From IMG/VR virus record IMGVR_UViG_3300029448_000054, positions 1 to 55,048 of that record: a stretch of 55,048 bases of DNA; one strand, 5' to 3'. The DNA comes from a virus. Of this stretch, positions 37,032-45,856 are shown in pieces. The notes beneath the pieces were generated by a model. The model searched no databases. It saw nothing but the letters and a program-made list of their open reading frames with translations, and had not been told where the DNA came from. The position numbers and the translations under genes are program-made. Within the stretch, counting starts at the first letter, position 1; each line of letters begins with the position of its first letter.

Positions 37032-38057
37032 TTAAGCGGCAAACTCTAATGCTTTTGCCATAGCTTTACGCTTAGTCTGTGCGGCTGAGCCAAACCAAGC
37101 TGAGTTAAGTGCATGGTCACGGGTCTTAGCACGTTTCTGGTGATCCATAACATACGTCACACCATTGAGTGCTCCCCACCAAGTACCCTTGGCAGACTGC
37201 ATATCATGTCCAGGAGATGTTTCAATAGCTTCCAGTATAGACTGGGAGGTTTTGGTAAACTCCTCATGCAAAGGTGGTAGGTCTTTTTCCTTAGATTTAC
37301 CACGCTCAATAAGTAGTTTAGGTTGGAATAACTCAGCAATATACTGGTCTATCTGCTCTTTAGTAGCCTTCTTACCAGCAAGGAACTCTGACTGTTCTTG
37401 GAACTTAGTCATTTGCTCACCACTAATACCAAGTGCTGTTTCGGCAGCTTGCATAATTTCCTCGTCAAACATTTGCAAATGCAATACGCGGAACTTACCA
37501 GTCATACCTTCTTGGCTAAGAGCTAGGGTAATCGTATTGTTACATACAACACGGATAGGTGTGAACATAACTGTCATAGCAGTACCTACTTTGTGACTGT
37601 TAGCCATAAGTAAGTAACCCTCTATATCATCACCGCCAGCCAGCTTAAAACCTTTCTTGATTTTAGCCAAGCCCCAGACACGCTCACCATCACTTAGGCT
37701 ACCAGCCGTATCCATTTCCATATGCCCTGCTTCAGTAAACTTTTTAAAGAAGGACATTGTTTCATGGTTCTGGAAAGGAACAAACCCTTCACCGCAATGG
37801 GATAATACACGGTTATCTGAATCACGAACTACCGCATAATGCTCATTAGCGCGGAGCATTTGTGCTTCACCTCGTGGGTCATTGAGATCCCATGTATTTG
37901 GTTTATCTGCAAAGTACATCGGACGTTTACTTACTGTCCAGTCTAGCTTTGCAGCTTTGAGCATTTGCTCAGGTGTGAGGTTGCCCTCAACTTTTTCGCC
38001 AAGCCCATGCCAAGGAACCTGTCCTGCATAAGCCATTGTTTCAACCATATGTGCCAT
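37032..38057 (-). CDS. DUF932 (phage/plasmid-like) protein
   Basis: A 341-aa protein with the start MAHMVETMAYAGQVPWHGLG and EKVEGNLTPEQMLKAAKLDWTVSKRPMYF, then ANEHYAVVRDSDNRVLSHCGEGFVPFQNHE, KVGTAMTVMFTPIRVVCNNTITLAL and a C-terminal THE-type part HDMQSAKGTWWGALNGVTYVMDHQKR. This is the DUF932/TIGR03299 family, found on many phages and plasmids near replication or repair genes. Its function is not established. It is placed between the helicase and the hypermodification operons. Confidence 0.85.
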   Translation of the reverse strand: MAHMVETMAYAGQVPWHGLGEKVEGNLTPEQMLKAAKLDWTVSKRPMYFADKPNTWDLNDPRGEAQMLRANEHYAVVRDSDNRVLSHCGEGFVPFQNHETMSFFKKFTEAGHMEMDTAGSLSDGERVWGLAKIKKGFKLAGGDDIEGYLLMANSHKVGTAMTVMFTPIRVVCNNTITLALSQEGMTGKFRVLHLQMFDEEIMQAAETALGISGEQMTKFQEQSEFLAGKKATKEQIDQYIAELFQPKLLIERGKSKEKDLPPLHEEFTKTSQSILEAIETSPGHDMQSAKGTWWGALNGVTYVMDHQKRAKTRDHALNSAWFGSAAQTKRKAMAKALEFAA

Positions 38058-38080
38058 TTTATCTTCCTTTCTATAAAGAG

Positions 38081-38344
38081 TTAAGCACCAGTGTCTACAC
38101 TAGGTAGAACATCAAAGTCAGACAAAGCAATGTCCAACCAACAAGTGTTGCCTTCAGAACTAATAGCAATGTGGCAACGCATTTCTACGTCATTATGCAG
38201 CAGTGTCTCGATAATGGGGAACTTAAACCCATCAGACAAACGCTTTATAAACTTAGGCTCAACGGTACGGTTAGCTTTACGCTGTATCGCACGTTCATTA
38301 AGTTTAGCGAACTGCTCTTTAGTTAAGTATTTTACGTCGGACAT
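38081..38344 (-). CDS. 87-aa hypothetical protein
   Basis: MSDVKYLTKEQFAKLNERAI then QRKANRTVEPKFIKRLSDGFKFPIIETLLHNDVEMRCHIAISSEGNTCWLDIALSDFDVLPSVDTGA. A helical start and beta-rich second half. AAAGGGG lies before the ATG. It is in the 400-base space between the helicase and DUF932 genes. Function unknown. Confidence 0.6.
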   Translation of the reverse strand: MSDVKYLTKEQFAKLNERAIQRKANRTVEPKFIKRLSDGFKFPIIETLLHNDVEMRCHIAISSEGNTCWLDIALSDFDVLPSVDTGA

Positions 38345-38433
38345 ACTAGCCCCTTTCTGTGGGTGGTTTGTGTATAGGTATATTTAATAGGTGTAGCTTT
38401 TGGAGCGCAACCACAAACAGGTCGCTATGATAA

Positions 38434-39951
38434 TTATGCTGGGATTTGATAACCACGGCTATACATTGGGTGTATTAGATGAAGATGTTGTAAAGCGCGA
38501 GTAAGACCCACATAAAACACGCGAGCCTCATCCAGATGTTCGTTCTCAAACTTACGCCACATAGAATAAGAACGACGCATAGTATCAGTGAGAAGCATAA
38601 CGTGATCAGCTTGTGCTCCTTTTGCAGAATGAATCGTAGAGATTCGGATGCGTGGCTCTTCTGTAAGTGACTCGCCTTTACGAAGACAAGCCTTTATATA
38701 ACGTCTATCATTCTCTGATATCTTACCTAATCCTTCATCCCAAGGTAAGGTATGTAATAGACCATAAAAATCTAAAAGGTCTTGCATTGCATATCGCTGG
38801 TCAGATTGTCCTTTATTAAATGTCTTATGACCATATGCTACTTGGCTACCCAACAGCATTTGACCATAGACTATACGCACCTGTTCTGCATTCAGGGTAG
38901 AACCATTCCTCATATTTTCCCATAAACGCACAGCTTCCAAAACTTTACCATCAATAGATTTACTGCCATTATAGATATATAAATGGCCTCGGCGACGTAC
39001 CTCTTCTTCTATTTGTTTTGCCCCTCTTGTTGTACGGCTTAACAAAAGCCAATCACCGTTAGCCATATTCACTTCTTCGGAGTGCCTATGCCAATTGATG
39101 CAACCATCCTCATCCCGTGGGTTGAACTCTTTGGGTCGTCTATCAATAACTCGCTGAATAACTTTTTGACTAAGTGCATGATGAGTGGCGGGAATCCTGT
39201 AACTTTGATCCAGCACAGTGACACTTCCTTGCAACCCTATGAAGTAATCTACATCTGCACCCGCATAGCGGAAGATAGCTTGGTCATCATCGCCAGCTAC
39301 AAACACCTCTTTGGCATTAGCTTGTAATAGATGCACCATTTTCCATTGTAGCGGTGAGAGGTCTTGGGCTTCATCAATAAAGACTACTTCAAGTTTAGGT
39401 GCTAACTCTCTATAACAAAACTGCTCAAGCATATCAGTATAATCAAAAAGCTGGTATCTATCTTTCCATGCTTTTAAACCTCTATCAACATAATCTACCC
39501 TAGCCCAATCTGTTTTTAAAGGGACAGTAGACTCATTGTATGCTTGTTGTAATGGTTGTTGTAGTATTCGTGCGATGTTTATTATTTCTAAAAATTTATC
39601 ACCATAACCAAAATCTTTGTACGGACCTTGGTCAGTTAGACCTGAGTTGAAAAAGCCACCAATCTTTAACCATTCACCAACTTCAGGAAACTTATCCGCA
39701 GTCATTATCTGGTTATGGTTTATACCCATCTGCATAAAGGCAAGGCTATGGAGGGTACGGAAAAAAGGTAGATCACGTCTACTTAATTTAAATTTACCAC
39801 AAGCACGATCTATTGCTTCTGCCGCTGCACGACGAGTAAAACCGAAATAACCAATACGATCAGGTGGGACACCCTTTAACATATACTCTTCGACCTTGTT
39901 TAACAGATAAGTTGTTTTCCCTGTTCCTGGAGGTCCGAGTATTATATTCAT
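38434..39951 (-). CDS. UvrD/Rep-like superfamily 1 helicase
   Basis: A 505-aa SF1 helicase. Walker A GPPGTGKT at 6-13, motif Ia YFGFTRRAAAEA, FFRTLHSLAF, Walker B VVFIDEAQDLSPLQW near 195, motif III VAGDDDQAIFRYAGAD, motif IV SYRIPATH, and the C-terminal HSAKGAQADHVMLLTD and ARVFYVGLTRAL. It moves along single-stranded DNA with ATP and may unwind the fork or aid repair and recombination. With no DnaB-type helicase visible, it could be the replicative one (inference). ATGA-type overlap with the primase gene. Confidence 0.88.
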   Translation of the reverse strand: MNIILGPPGTGKTTYLLNKVEEYMLKGVPPDRIGYFGFTRRAAAEAIDRACGKFKLSRRDLPFFRTLHSLAFMQMGINHNQIMTADKFPEVGEWLKIGGFFNSGLTDQGPYKDFGYGDKFLEIINIARILQQPLQQAYNESTVPLKTDWARVDYVDRGLKAWKDRYQLFDYTDMLEQFCYRELAPKLEVVFIDEAQDLSPLQWKMVHLLQANAKEVFVAGDDDQAIFRYAGADVDYFIGLQGSVTVLDQSYRIPATHHALSQKVIQRVIDRRPKEFNPRDEDGCINWHRHSEEVNMANGDWLLLSRTTRGAKQIEEEVRRRGHLYIYNGSKSIDGKVLEAVRLWENMRNGSTLNAEQVRIVYGQMLLGSQVAYGHKTFNKGQSDQRYAMQDLLDFYGLLHTLPWDEGLGKISENDRRYIKACLRKGESLTEEPRIRISTIHSAKGAQADHVMLLTDTMRRSYSMWRKFENEHLDEARVFYVGLTRALQHLHLIHPMYSRGYQIPA

Positions 39952-41465
39952 CAGAGTATTTCTTCTTGATCCGGTAAGTGTGGTAACTCTAATGGCTCTT
40001 GGCTATCTGCAAAATAATCTTGTGGCAGTGACCATACATGGACACCTTTGTTTTTAACACGCCAGAACATTTTTTCAGCTTCAAGCCCCTGTAACCTAAG
40101 AGTTATTTTATTAGAGGTATAGTGGTTAAAGTCATTAACAGTCAGGTGCTTTTTAATATCCTTAACTTGAAAGAATACCTTATCTTCTAACCATACCGCT
40201 ACACCCTGTAGCACATCTTCACGCTCTGTACCTTTAGCTCTATCAGTACAAAATTGTGAGAGTAAATCTTCAAACTCACCTTTTATTGTAGCGTCAGGAG
40301 GCACTTCCACAATAGTTAAGTTATCTAATAATAACTGTATACGTGTCTGCCATGCTCTTTGGCTAACAGCAATAGGTAGCTTATTGATTTGAGCTACACA
40401 ATCCCTTTGGAAACGAGTTTGGCTAATCAAACCATCTGTACTTAACTCTAGCCTATTACCATCTACATCTAATAACCATATCGGTGGGTCACCATCAATC
40501 TTTGTAAGGCTAGACATCTGGTTTTGTACACCAGCCGGACCAACACCAAATTTACGAGTAACGCATATATCTTTATTACAAAAAGGTTTGATAGGTTGGT
40601 CATCACATTTATAATAATAATCTTTACGTTGTAGCTGTTTGATAACAGCACCTACCTCAGTATGGCTAAGAGGTGGCTGTAAGTAATCAACATTATATCT
40701 TTGCACTAATGCTTCCCAATTATCAGCATCAAACATTCGTGCGTACACACCCAAATTAAAGAGAGCATTGTTGCGTGAGCCTTCACCAAACCCTTGCTGA
40801 CAAAGTTCATTCAAACAAGGTGGACCATCCTTTAACTTTGGTTCAGGTTCTGATATACGGTACTTTGCAAAATCCTCAGGTGTTATTAGATATCGGGCTG
40901 CTTTAGTTACAAAATCTTTAGGCGGCATTAACTCGCCTTTAAAATCATAAACAGACCGTGTACTTAAATCACCTTTAAAGTACGGCATATTCAAACCATT
41001 ACCAGTATCACCACGGTCTACCAAAATGGTTGTTTGTTTAGGGAATATCTCACCTTCAGCATGGCCTAATGATGCAGCTAACTCAGTAAGTTTAGATTGT
41101 ACAAACTCAGCTTTCAGCGCATCTTTAAAGAAAAAATAAACATGAGCACCACCACTTTTACTACGCCCTACCCATCCTATAATTTTTGCTTCTTTTAATT
41201 TATTTACTAATGATTGATGGTCAACACTGTAATTATCAATATCAATCGCACCCCATTTACACAGACTATCATCACGAATAGGAATGATTCCTAAACCCTG
41301 TTTACCATCAAGGTGCTGTTGCCAGAGTTCTTCTGTGGGTGGCTCTTTTATAATTTTGTATACGCCTAGACGCTTACCATCACCGCGCTGTTCTTCAGGG
41401 TTAAACACCCCATGAGCGCGTTTATTACCATCAAATAATTTTAAAAACTGTTCTGCTAATGTCAT
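39951..41465 (-). CDS. Archaeo-eukaryotic-type primase (AEP/TOTE-like)
   Basis: Start at ATG 41465 after GGAGAAA; 504 aa. The N-terminal 200 residues carry AEP primase signs: WGAIDIDN (Asp75, Asp77, metal site), GRSKSGGAHVYFFF (SxSxGxH-like motif, Ser104-Gly-Gly-Ala-His108) and EIFPKQTTI. The region around 300 has two Cys/His (YYKCDDQPIKPFCNKDICVTRKFG), a possible zinc knuckle as in TOTE-type primases. The C-terminal half has no Walker motif, so it has no helicase. It makes primers for the polymerase. Confidence 0.82.
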   Translation of the reverse strand: MTLAEQFLKLFDGNKRAHGVFNPEEQRGDGKRLGVYKIIKEPPTEELWQQHLDGKQGLGIIPIRDDSLCKWGAIDIDNYSVDHQSLVNKLKEAKIIGWVGRSKSGGAHVYFFFKDALKAEFVQSKLTELAASLGHAEGEIFPKQTTILVDRGDTGNGLNMPYFKGDLSTRSVYDFKGELMPPKDFVTKAARYLITPEDFAKYRISEPEPKLKDGPPCLNELCQQGFGEGSRNNALFNLGVYARMFDADNWEALVQRYNVDYLQPPLSHTEVGAVIKQLQRKDYYYKCDDQPIKPFCNKDICVTRKFGVGPAGVQNQMSSLTKIDGDPPIWLLDVDGNRLELSTDGLISQTRFQRDCVAQINKLPIAVSQRAWQTRIQLLLDNLTIVEVPPDATIKGEFEDLLSQFCTDRAKGTEREDVLQGVAVWLEDKVFFQVKDIKKHLTVNDFNHYTSNKITLRLQGLEAEKMFWRVKNKGVHVWSLPQDYFADSQEPLELPHLPDQEEIL

Positions 41466-41486
41466 TGCTTTCTCCAATGAGAAGGG

Positions 41487-41528
41487 TGGGAGAGTAAGGT
41501 TAGTTGATACCTAAACCCTACCCTCCCG
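41487..41528 (-). other. Imperfect hairpin between SSB and primase genes
   Basis: In the 98-base gap, GGGAGAGTAAGGTTAG can pair with CTAAACCCTACCCTCCC with bulges. No T run follows on the minus strand, so it could be a regulatory structure or a weak pause. Nothing else is visible in the gap. Confidence 0.4.
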
Positions 41529-41563
41529 AGCAACCTAGAGGCGATCAACCCCCTTGGTTGTAC

Positions 41564-42364
41564 TTAAAAAGGCACATCATCATCGGGTGCTGCACCTTTA
41601 TCCTTAGGCTCTGGAGGGGCTGTTTCTTTTACCTCTACTTCACCAGCTTTTACTGATTTAGCAAATGCTACAGCCATCTCAAATACATTAGCTTCTTCAG
41701 CATCTGTTAGGCTTATCGGACCGACTTTATTAATTTCCCAACCAAACCAATTACCTTTATCATTGCTTTCAGCAACTGTAGATAATTGATATTTATGAGA
41801 CATCATTGGTAAAGTGTACGGACCGTTTTTGCCTTGTGCTGTAAGAGCTTGCATTTGTGTGACCCATTTACGAGCTTTCTTTAACTGTGTACTAGACATA
41901 GTTATTAAGCACCGTTGGGGACCATCCTCATCAAGCAGAATTACAAAGAACTGTGCTGTATTAGTAAGTATATTACCATTAGGCAGGATATCCTCACCAC
42001 GCTCATTCTTTGTTGTAGTATTGGTAATAGGATCATCAGGGTGGTATGAACCAAAATAGCCACCACCTTTTTCCCTTGGAGCCCATTCTACAAACCTACG
42101 ATTGTAATAGCATGGAACAACAGTCACACCCTTTTCACCATCGTATGCTTTATTAGCTACCGTATTAAACATCATACCAGCTTCAGCACCCTCAACATAA
42201 GCACCATCACGCTTATTCACTTGTGGACTGAGTTGTGCGAGTATGCGTAAAAACGGTACTGCCATATCTTGTGAGGTGGTTTCTTCAAAACCCAAACCAC
42301 CTAAATCTTCAAACTGTGCTAATGCTACAGCAGAAGACTCTTTCTTTGCTACTTCTGTTGCCAT
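41564..42364 (-). CDS. Single-stranded DNA-binding protein (SSB-like)
   Basis: A 266-aa protein. The start (EDLGGLGFEETTSQDMAVPFLRILAQLSPQVNKRDGAYVEGAEAGMMFNTV) and middle (VVPCYYNRRFVEWAPREKGGGYFGSYHPDD) are those of a phage ssDNA-binding family. The end, after an acidic Pro/Lys linker, is DDDVPF, which matches the DDDIPF tip with which bacterial SSB recruits partners. It would coat single strands and attract host or phage replication proteins. It stands next to the primase and helicase genes. Confidence 0.82.
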   Translation of the reverse strand: MATEVAKKESSAVALAQFEDLGGLGFEETTSQDMAVPFLRILAQLSPQVNKRDGAYVEGAEAGMMFNTVANKAYDGEKGVTVVPCYYNRRFVEWAPREKGGGYFGSYHPDDPITNTTTKNERGEDILPNGNILTNTAQFFVILLDEDGPQRCLITMSSTQLKKARKWVTQMQALTAQGKNGPYTLPMMSHKYQLSTVAESNDKGNWFGWEINKVGPISLTDAEEANVFEMAVAFAKSVKAGEVEVKETAPPEPKDKGAAPDDDVPF

Positions 42365-42366
42365 AT

Positions 42367-42909
42367 CTACCTCCGTATTTTGGCTCTCTGCCCCACATAA
42401 ATACCCAACAGGTCATATGGCAAATTCTCGCCTTTTTCTACCTGTTCCTTCACAAACGACTTTAGTGTCATGGGTTCCACCCAAGTCTTAGTTTGTGTTT
42501 GCATACCGCGCTGTTCAAGCTCGGCAAGCAAATCTTTAGCAGAGTTATCCTCACCACGACCAAAGGCCGCTGTAACGTGGTTCTTTATAAGGGAACCATG
42601 CCCTGCTTCTATAAGCCATTGAAAGGCTTCATCCGTACGGTCTTTGGCAATGCTGGCATTATAATAAGGCGCAACACTAATCTCACTGCCATCCTCCATC
42701 TTAAGTTCAGTAACCCCATACTCTTGCAAAGCGGCTGGTAACAAATCTTCTGCTACCTTGCGATGCTCGCGTTTGGAATCCTTTAACTCTAACTCTAGAT
42801 CAGCAATGCGTTTCTCTAACGCAATTTGTTGTTTGCATAGGTTACTCACAGTGCTGATACCCGATTGATTTATGCTGGTTAGGTCTCCAGCTACACTTTC
42901 AAAGTCCAT
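42367..42909 (-). CDS. Coiled-coil DNA-metabolism protein
   Basis: A 180-aa protein with a long coiled coil (CKQQIALEKRIADLELELKDSKREHRKVAEDLLPAALQEYGV), then LKMEDGSEISVAPYYNASIAKDRTDEAFQWLIEAGHGSLIKNHVTAAFGRGED, and a basic end. The combination of N-terminal coiled coil and this beta/alpha core is known next to phage SSB genes and is sometimes compared with Gam-like or recombination helper proteins. A role in replication or recombination is likely; the exact one is unknown. Confidence 0.62.
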   Translation of the reverse strand: MDFESVAGDLTSINQSGISTVSNLCKQQIALEKRIADLELELKDSKREHRKVAEDLLPAALQEYGVTELKMEDGSEISVAPYYNASIAKDRTDEAFQWLIEAGHGSLIKNHVTAAFGRGEDNSAKDLLAELEQRGMQTQTKTWVEPMTLKSFVKEQVEKGENLPYDLLGIYVGQRAKIRR

Positions 42910-43232
42910 TAACTAGACTCCTTCCTATGATATAGATCTACTTCCAACGGATAATAACGTTCCTCTAACCTATCCCACTTTAATGCTTTAAACCTACCAT
43001 TGTTCATTCTGGCTGCTTCAGCACAGGCAATGCCTATACATAAAGGGTCACCAGATAATAATAAGTAATCATTATCATTAAAGTTACGAAGGCCTCGGCT
43101 AATCCTACGCACCGTTGGTTGAGTGCTGAATGAAACCTGTTCTTTAGCCGGAACAAGTATCTGCAAATCGCCAAAAGCAACTGCATCTGTGATATCTCTA
43201 CCACGCACTTCTTGTGTAATGTAGACTGTCAC
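42909..43232 (-). CDS. 107-aa conserved phage protein
   Basis: MTVYITQEVRGRDITDAVAF then GDLQILVPAKEQVSFSTQPTVRRISRGLRNFNDNDYLLLSGDPLCIGIACAEAARMNNGRFKALKWDRLEERYYPLEVD. The order (VxGxDxxxAxxxGDxxxLxP...LxxFxDxDYLLLxGDPxxIGxAxxxAxxxNxGRFxxLKWDRxExxYxxxxVD) is widespread in marine phages next to replication genes. Function unknown. It is the first gene of the leftward replication operon, facing the divergent SNF2 gene. Confidence 0.68.
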   Translation of the reverse strand: MTVYITQEVRGRDITDAVAFGDLQILVPAKEQVSFSTQPTVRRISRGLRNFNDNDYLLLSGDPLCIGIACAEAARMNNGRFKALKWDRLEERYYPLEVDLYHRKESS

Positions 43233-43492
43233 GGCTTTCTACTCCGCTGCTTTCTATGCTTAGTAGTATTACCAAGCAAAATTACATTACACTTTTATAT
43301 ATAGGGGTAAAACAAAAAACTTATCATTGTTATCCATCCGATATTTTAATATCTGATATCTGATATCTGTGAATTGTTCATTTACAAACGGTTACTTTGA
43401 GCCCCTACGCGAGATAGAACACGAACATAAAAACATATGTAAGATTTTTGTTTTTGTGCTATTATAAAAAGTACCCAATAGAAAGCGGTGTA
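43233..43492. promoter_or_regulatory. Divergent promoter region between replication operon and SNF2 gene
   Basis: A 260-bp non-coding gap. For the plus strand, TGC-TATTAT (43457-43465) is a good extended -10, placing transcription start near 43472, 20 bases before the ATG at 43493. For the minus strand, a TATATAT (near 43294-43300) may be a -10 but the -35 is poor. Three tandem ATATCTG units sit at 43349-43369. The region is A/T-rich and next to the replication genes, so an origin is also possible. Confidence 0.6.
43349..43369. repeat. Three tandem 7-bp iterons (ATATCTG)
   Basis: ATATCTG occurs three times in a row with no spacing; each junction forms the palindrome GATATC. Iterons like this bind replication initiators or repressors. 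They lie midway in the divergent region between the SNF2 gene and the replication operon. Confidence 0.8.
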
Positions 43493-44929
43493 ATGCGTTA
43501 CAAATTTAAATACAAGCCCTACGAGCATCAGCTCGAGGCACTAAAAAGATCGTGGAATAAGAAAGAATTTGCCTACTTCATGGATATGGGGACAGGTAAA
43601 TCAAAAGTTCTTATTGATAATATGTGTGTACTCTACGACCGTGGAGAGATTACTGGTGCATTGATAGTTGCCCCTAAAGGTGTATACCGAAACTGGGAGC
43701 AAGGTGAACTGCCCACGCATATTCCTGAGCATGTCATGTATGATACAGTGCTATGGAATCCTAGCCAGACTAAAACACAATTAGAAAAACAAAATAAACT
43801 TTATGTTGTAGATGATAACCTAAAGATTTTTGTTATGAATGTAGAAGCTTTCAGTACCAAGAAAGGTTGTGAAGCTGCCGAACGTTTTTTAAATGCACAT
43901 CCTTCACTTATGGTTATTGATGAAAGCACTACTATAAAAAACAAAGATGCCAAACGTACTAAGAGTATTGTAAAGATAGGTAAAATTTCACAATACAGAC
44001 GTATACTTACAGGCTCACCTGTTACAAAAAGCCCTATGGATCTGTACACACAAGCAGAGTTTCTTGATGAATGGTTATTGGGGCATAGTAGTTTTTTCAG
44101 TTTCCAATATGAATATGCCATCGTACAAAGGCGTAGTATGGGAGCGCATAGTTTTAATCAAGTAGTAGGGTATCGTAATTTAGATAAACTTAATGGTATA
44201 CTTGAAAACTTTAGCTATCGCGTAAAGAAAGAAGACTGTTTAGATTTACCTGATAAAGTATATATCAAACGCAGTGTAGAACTCACTGAAGAACAAAAGT
44301 CTGTTTACAATAGTTTGAAAACATTTGCTCTGGCTTTGTTAGAAGATGGTTCAGTGACTACTGATACTATCCTTACGCAATTACTCAGGCTGCAACAAGT
44401 ATGCTCAGGCCATGTAAAAATGGATGATGGTGAAATGAAAACTTTCAACTCCGCTAAATTACCAGAGCTTATGTCTGTATTAGAAGAAGTAGATGGTAAA
44501 GTTATTATATGGGCTAACTTCACACATGATATAAAAACAATAGAACAAGAAATATCTAAAATGTATGGTGCTGAAACAGTAGCTACATACTATGGGGAAA
44601 CAGAGAGTGATGAACGGCAAGCTATTGTAAACCGCTTTCAAGATCCAGACAGCCCCCTTAAATACTTTATAGGCCAACCACGCACAGGTGGTTATGGGCT
44701 GACTCTGACAGAAGCTAAAACCGTTATATATTATAGTAATAACTTTGACCTTGAGATAAGGTTACAAAGCGAAGATAGAGCGCACCGTATTGGGCAAACA
44801 AGTAAAGTTACTTATATAGATATTGTAGCTGATAAAACAGTAGATGATAAAATACTATTAGCATTACGGAACAAAATCAATATAGCCAGCCAAGTTCTTG
44901 CTGAAGATTTTAGGGATTGGATTGTTTAA
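43493..44929 (+). CDS. SNF2-family helicase, the only plus-strand gene
   Basis: Start at ATG 43493, just after the promoter at 43457-43465; the frame is open 15 codons further up but those lie before the likely transcript start. 478 aa. Motifs: KPYEHQLEAL (Q-like motif), Walker A DMGTGKS (31-37), LMVIDESTTIKN (DExx), ILTGSPVTKSPMDLY, ANFTHDIKTIEQE, QPRTGGYGLTLTEAKTVIYYSNNFDLEIRLQSEDRAHRIGQ. It is a SWI2/SNF2 translocase that moves on double-stranded DNA and may remodel protein-DNA complexes. Its stop overlaps the convergent gene by 4 bases. Confidence 0.9.
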   Translation: MRYKFKYKPYEHQLEALKRSWNKKEFAYFMDMGTGKSKVLIDNMCVLYDRGEITGALIVAPKGVYRNWEQGELPTHIPEHVMYDTVLWNPSQTKTQLEKQNKLYVVDDNLKIFVMNVEAFSTKKGCEAAERFLNAHPSLMVIDESTTIKNKDAKRTKSIVKIGKISQYRRILTGSPVTKSPMDLYTQAEFLDEWLLGHSSFFSFQYEYAIVQRRSMGAHSFNQVVGYRNLDKLNGILENFSYRVKKEDCLDLPDKVYIKRSVELTEEQKSVYNSLKTFALALLEDGSVTTDTILTQLLRLQQVCSGHVKMDDGEMKTFNSAKLPELMSVLEEVDGKVIIWANFTHDIKTIEQEISKMYGAETVATYYGETESDERQAIVNRFQDPDSPLKYFIGQPRTGGYGLTLTEAKTVIYYSNNFDLEIRLQSEDRAHRIGQTSKVTYIDIVADKTVDDKILLALRNKINIASQVLAEDFRDWIV

Positions 44930-45414
44930 GATCTTGATATGATAAAAATCATACCAAGGAAAAATGTTGCGGCTGCAAGCACAGCACCACTTATCATCAA
45001 CAGTTGTTTCATATTTTCAGCAGCTTCTTTTTCTTGTTTACGTTTTAAACGACGAGCTTCAGCCGCAGCTTCTTTAGCTTCGCGTATACGTTTAGCTCTT
45101 TCATCTACGATACTTCTCCATGTTCCATGACCAAACCGCATATCAACCATACTGGCTATTTCGCGCATTTGTTCTTGGGCTAACTTTGCATCTATTATTT
45201 CTCTAGCAACATTAGTAACACCAAACTGATCACCAACACTAACGCCGGACTGTTGGCTACGACGTTGTTGGACTTGTTTTTCTCCCTCAAAGAGTTTGTC
45301 TATAAAACCCGCAATCTCACCGACATCATTAGCAGTACCAATAGCACCTTTAATACCATCAACAGCACTTTTGAATAAGGCTATCCCTGCGAGAGCAGTA
45401 GATATAGGTTCCAT
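44926..45414 (-). CDS. Membrane-anchored protein near the lysozyme
   Basis: A 162-aa protein: hydrophobic start (MEPISTALAGIALFKSAVDG), a long charged helix (AKRIREAKEAAAEARRLKRKQEKEAAENMKQ) and one C-terminal membrane segment (LLMISGAVLAAATFFLGMIFII). The order (helix-rich, then tail anchor) fits an inner-membrane accessory or internal virion protein. The lysozyme gene ends 1 base upstream, so it may aid lysis (spanin- or holin-like). Not assigned to a family. Confidence 0.6.
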   Translation of the reverse strand: MEPISTALAGIALFKSAVDGIKGAIGTANDVGEIAGFIDKLFEGEKQVQQRRSQQSGVSVGDQFGVTNVAREIIDAKLAQEQMREIASMVDMRFGHGTWRSIVDERAKRIREAKEAAAEARRLKRKQEKEAAENMKQLLMISGAVLAAATFFLGMIFIISRS

Positions 45415-45415
45415 A

Positions 45416-45856
45416 TCATACCTCCCGCATACGGGAGACTAACCGTTTAGCACGATTTGTTACTTGGTGATACCATTTTGAGTCAACCATCTCATCGGCT
45501 GCTTGCTGCCAATCACGTGCATCGACACCAGCTTTCATACCTTTGAATTTGCTTAACCGAGGGTATCCCATATTGAACATCATATTTGCTATTATTAGTT
45601 GCACTTCTTCTGGTAAGGAATCAAAGTCGGGGTACAATCGTTCACAGTCTTCGAGGACTGTTCCAACATCTTTATTAAAGCACTCTGCGACTCTATCTGT
45701 TGTGATAAATGTTCCGACTGGACGGTTATACTCTTCGTCAGATTCAGTGACCAAGTGACCAATCCCAAAAGTAGGCAGACCCAAATGATCCAAGTATATT
45801 TCATACTTACACCCCTCATCTGCTTCTATTTGTTTCCGTAATAATTCAAGATCCAT
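45416..45856 (-). CDS. T4-type lysozyme (endolysin, GH24)
   Basis: A 146-aa muramidase. The catalytic triad is clear: Glu14 in ADEGCKYE, Asp23 in IYLDHLG and Thr29 in PTFGIGH, the same spacing as Glu11, Asp20 and Thr26 of T4 lysozyme. The C-terminal lobe MFNMGYPRLSKFKGMKAGVDARDWQQAADEMVDSKWYHQVTNRAKRLVSRM is typical. It has no signal peptide, so it needs a holin; a 3TM holin is encoded at 13901-14278. It cleaves peptidoglycan at lysis, or at entry if carried in the virion. Confidence 0.92.
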   Translation of the reverse strand: MDLELLRKQIEADEGCKYEIYLDHLGLPTFGIGHLVTESDEEYNRPVGTFITTDRVAECFNKDVGTVLEDCERLYPDFDSLPEEVQLIIANMMFNMGYPRLSKFKGMKAGVDARDWQQAADEMVDSKWYHQVTNRAKRLVSRMREV

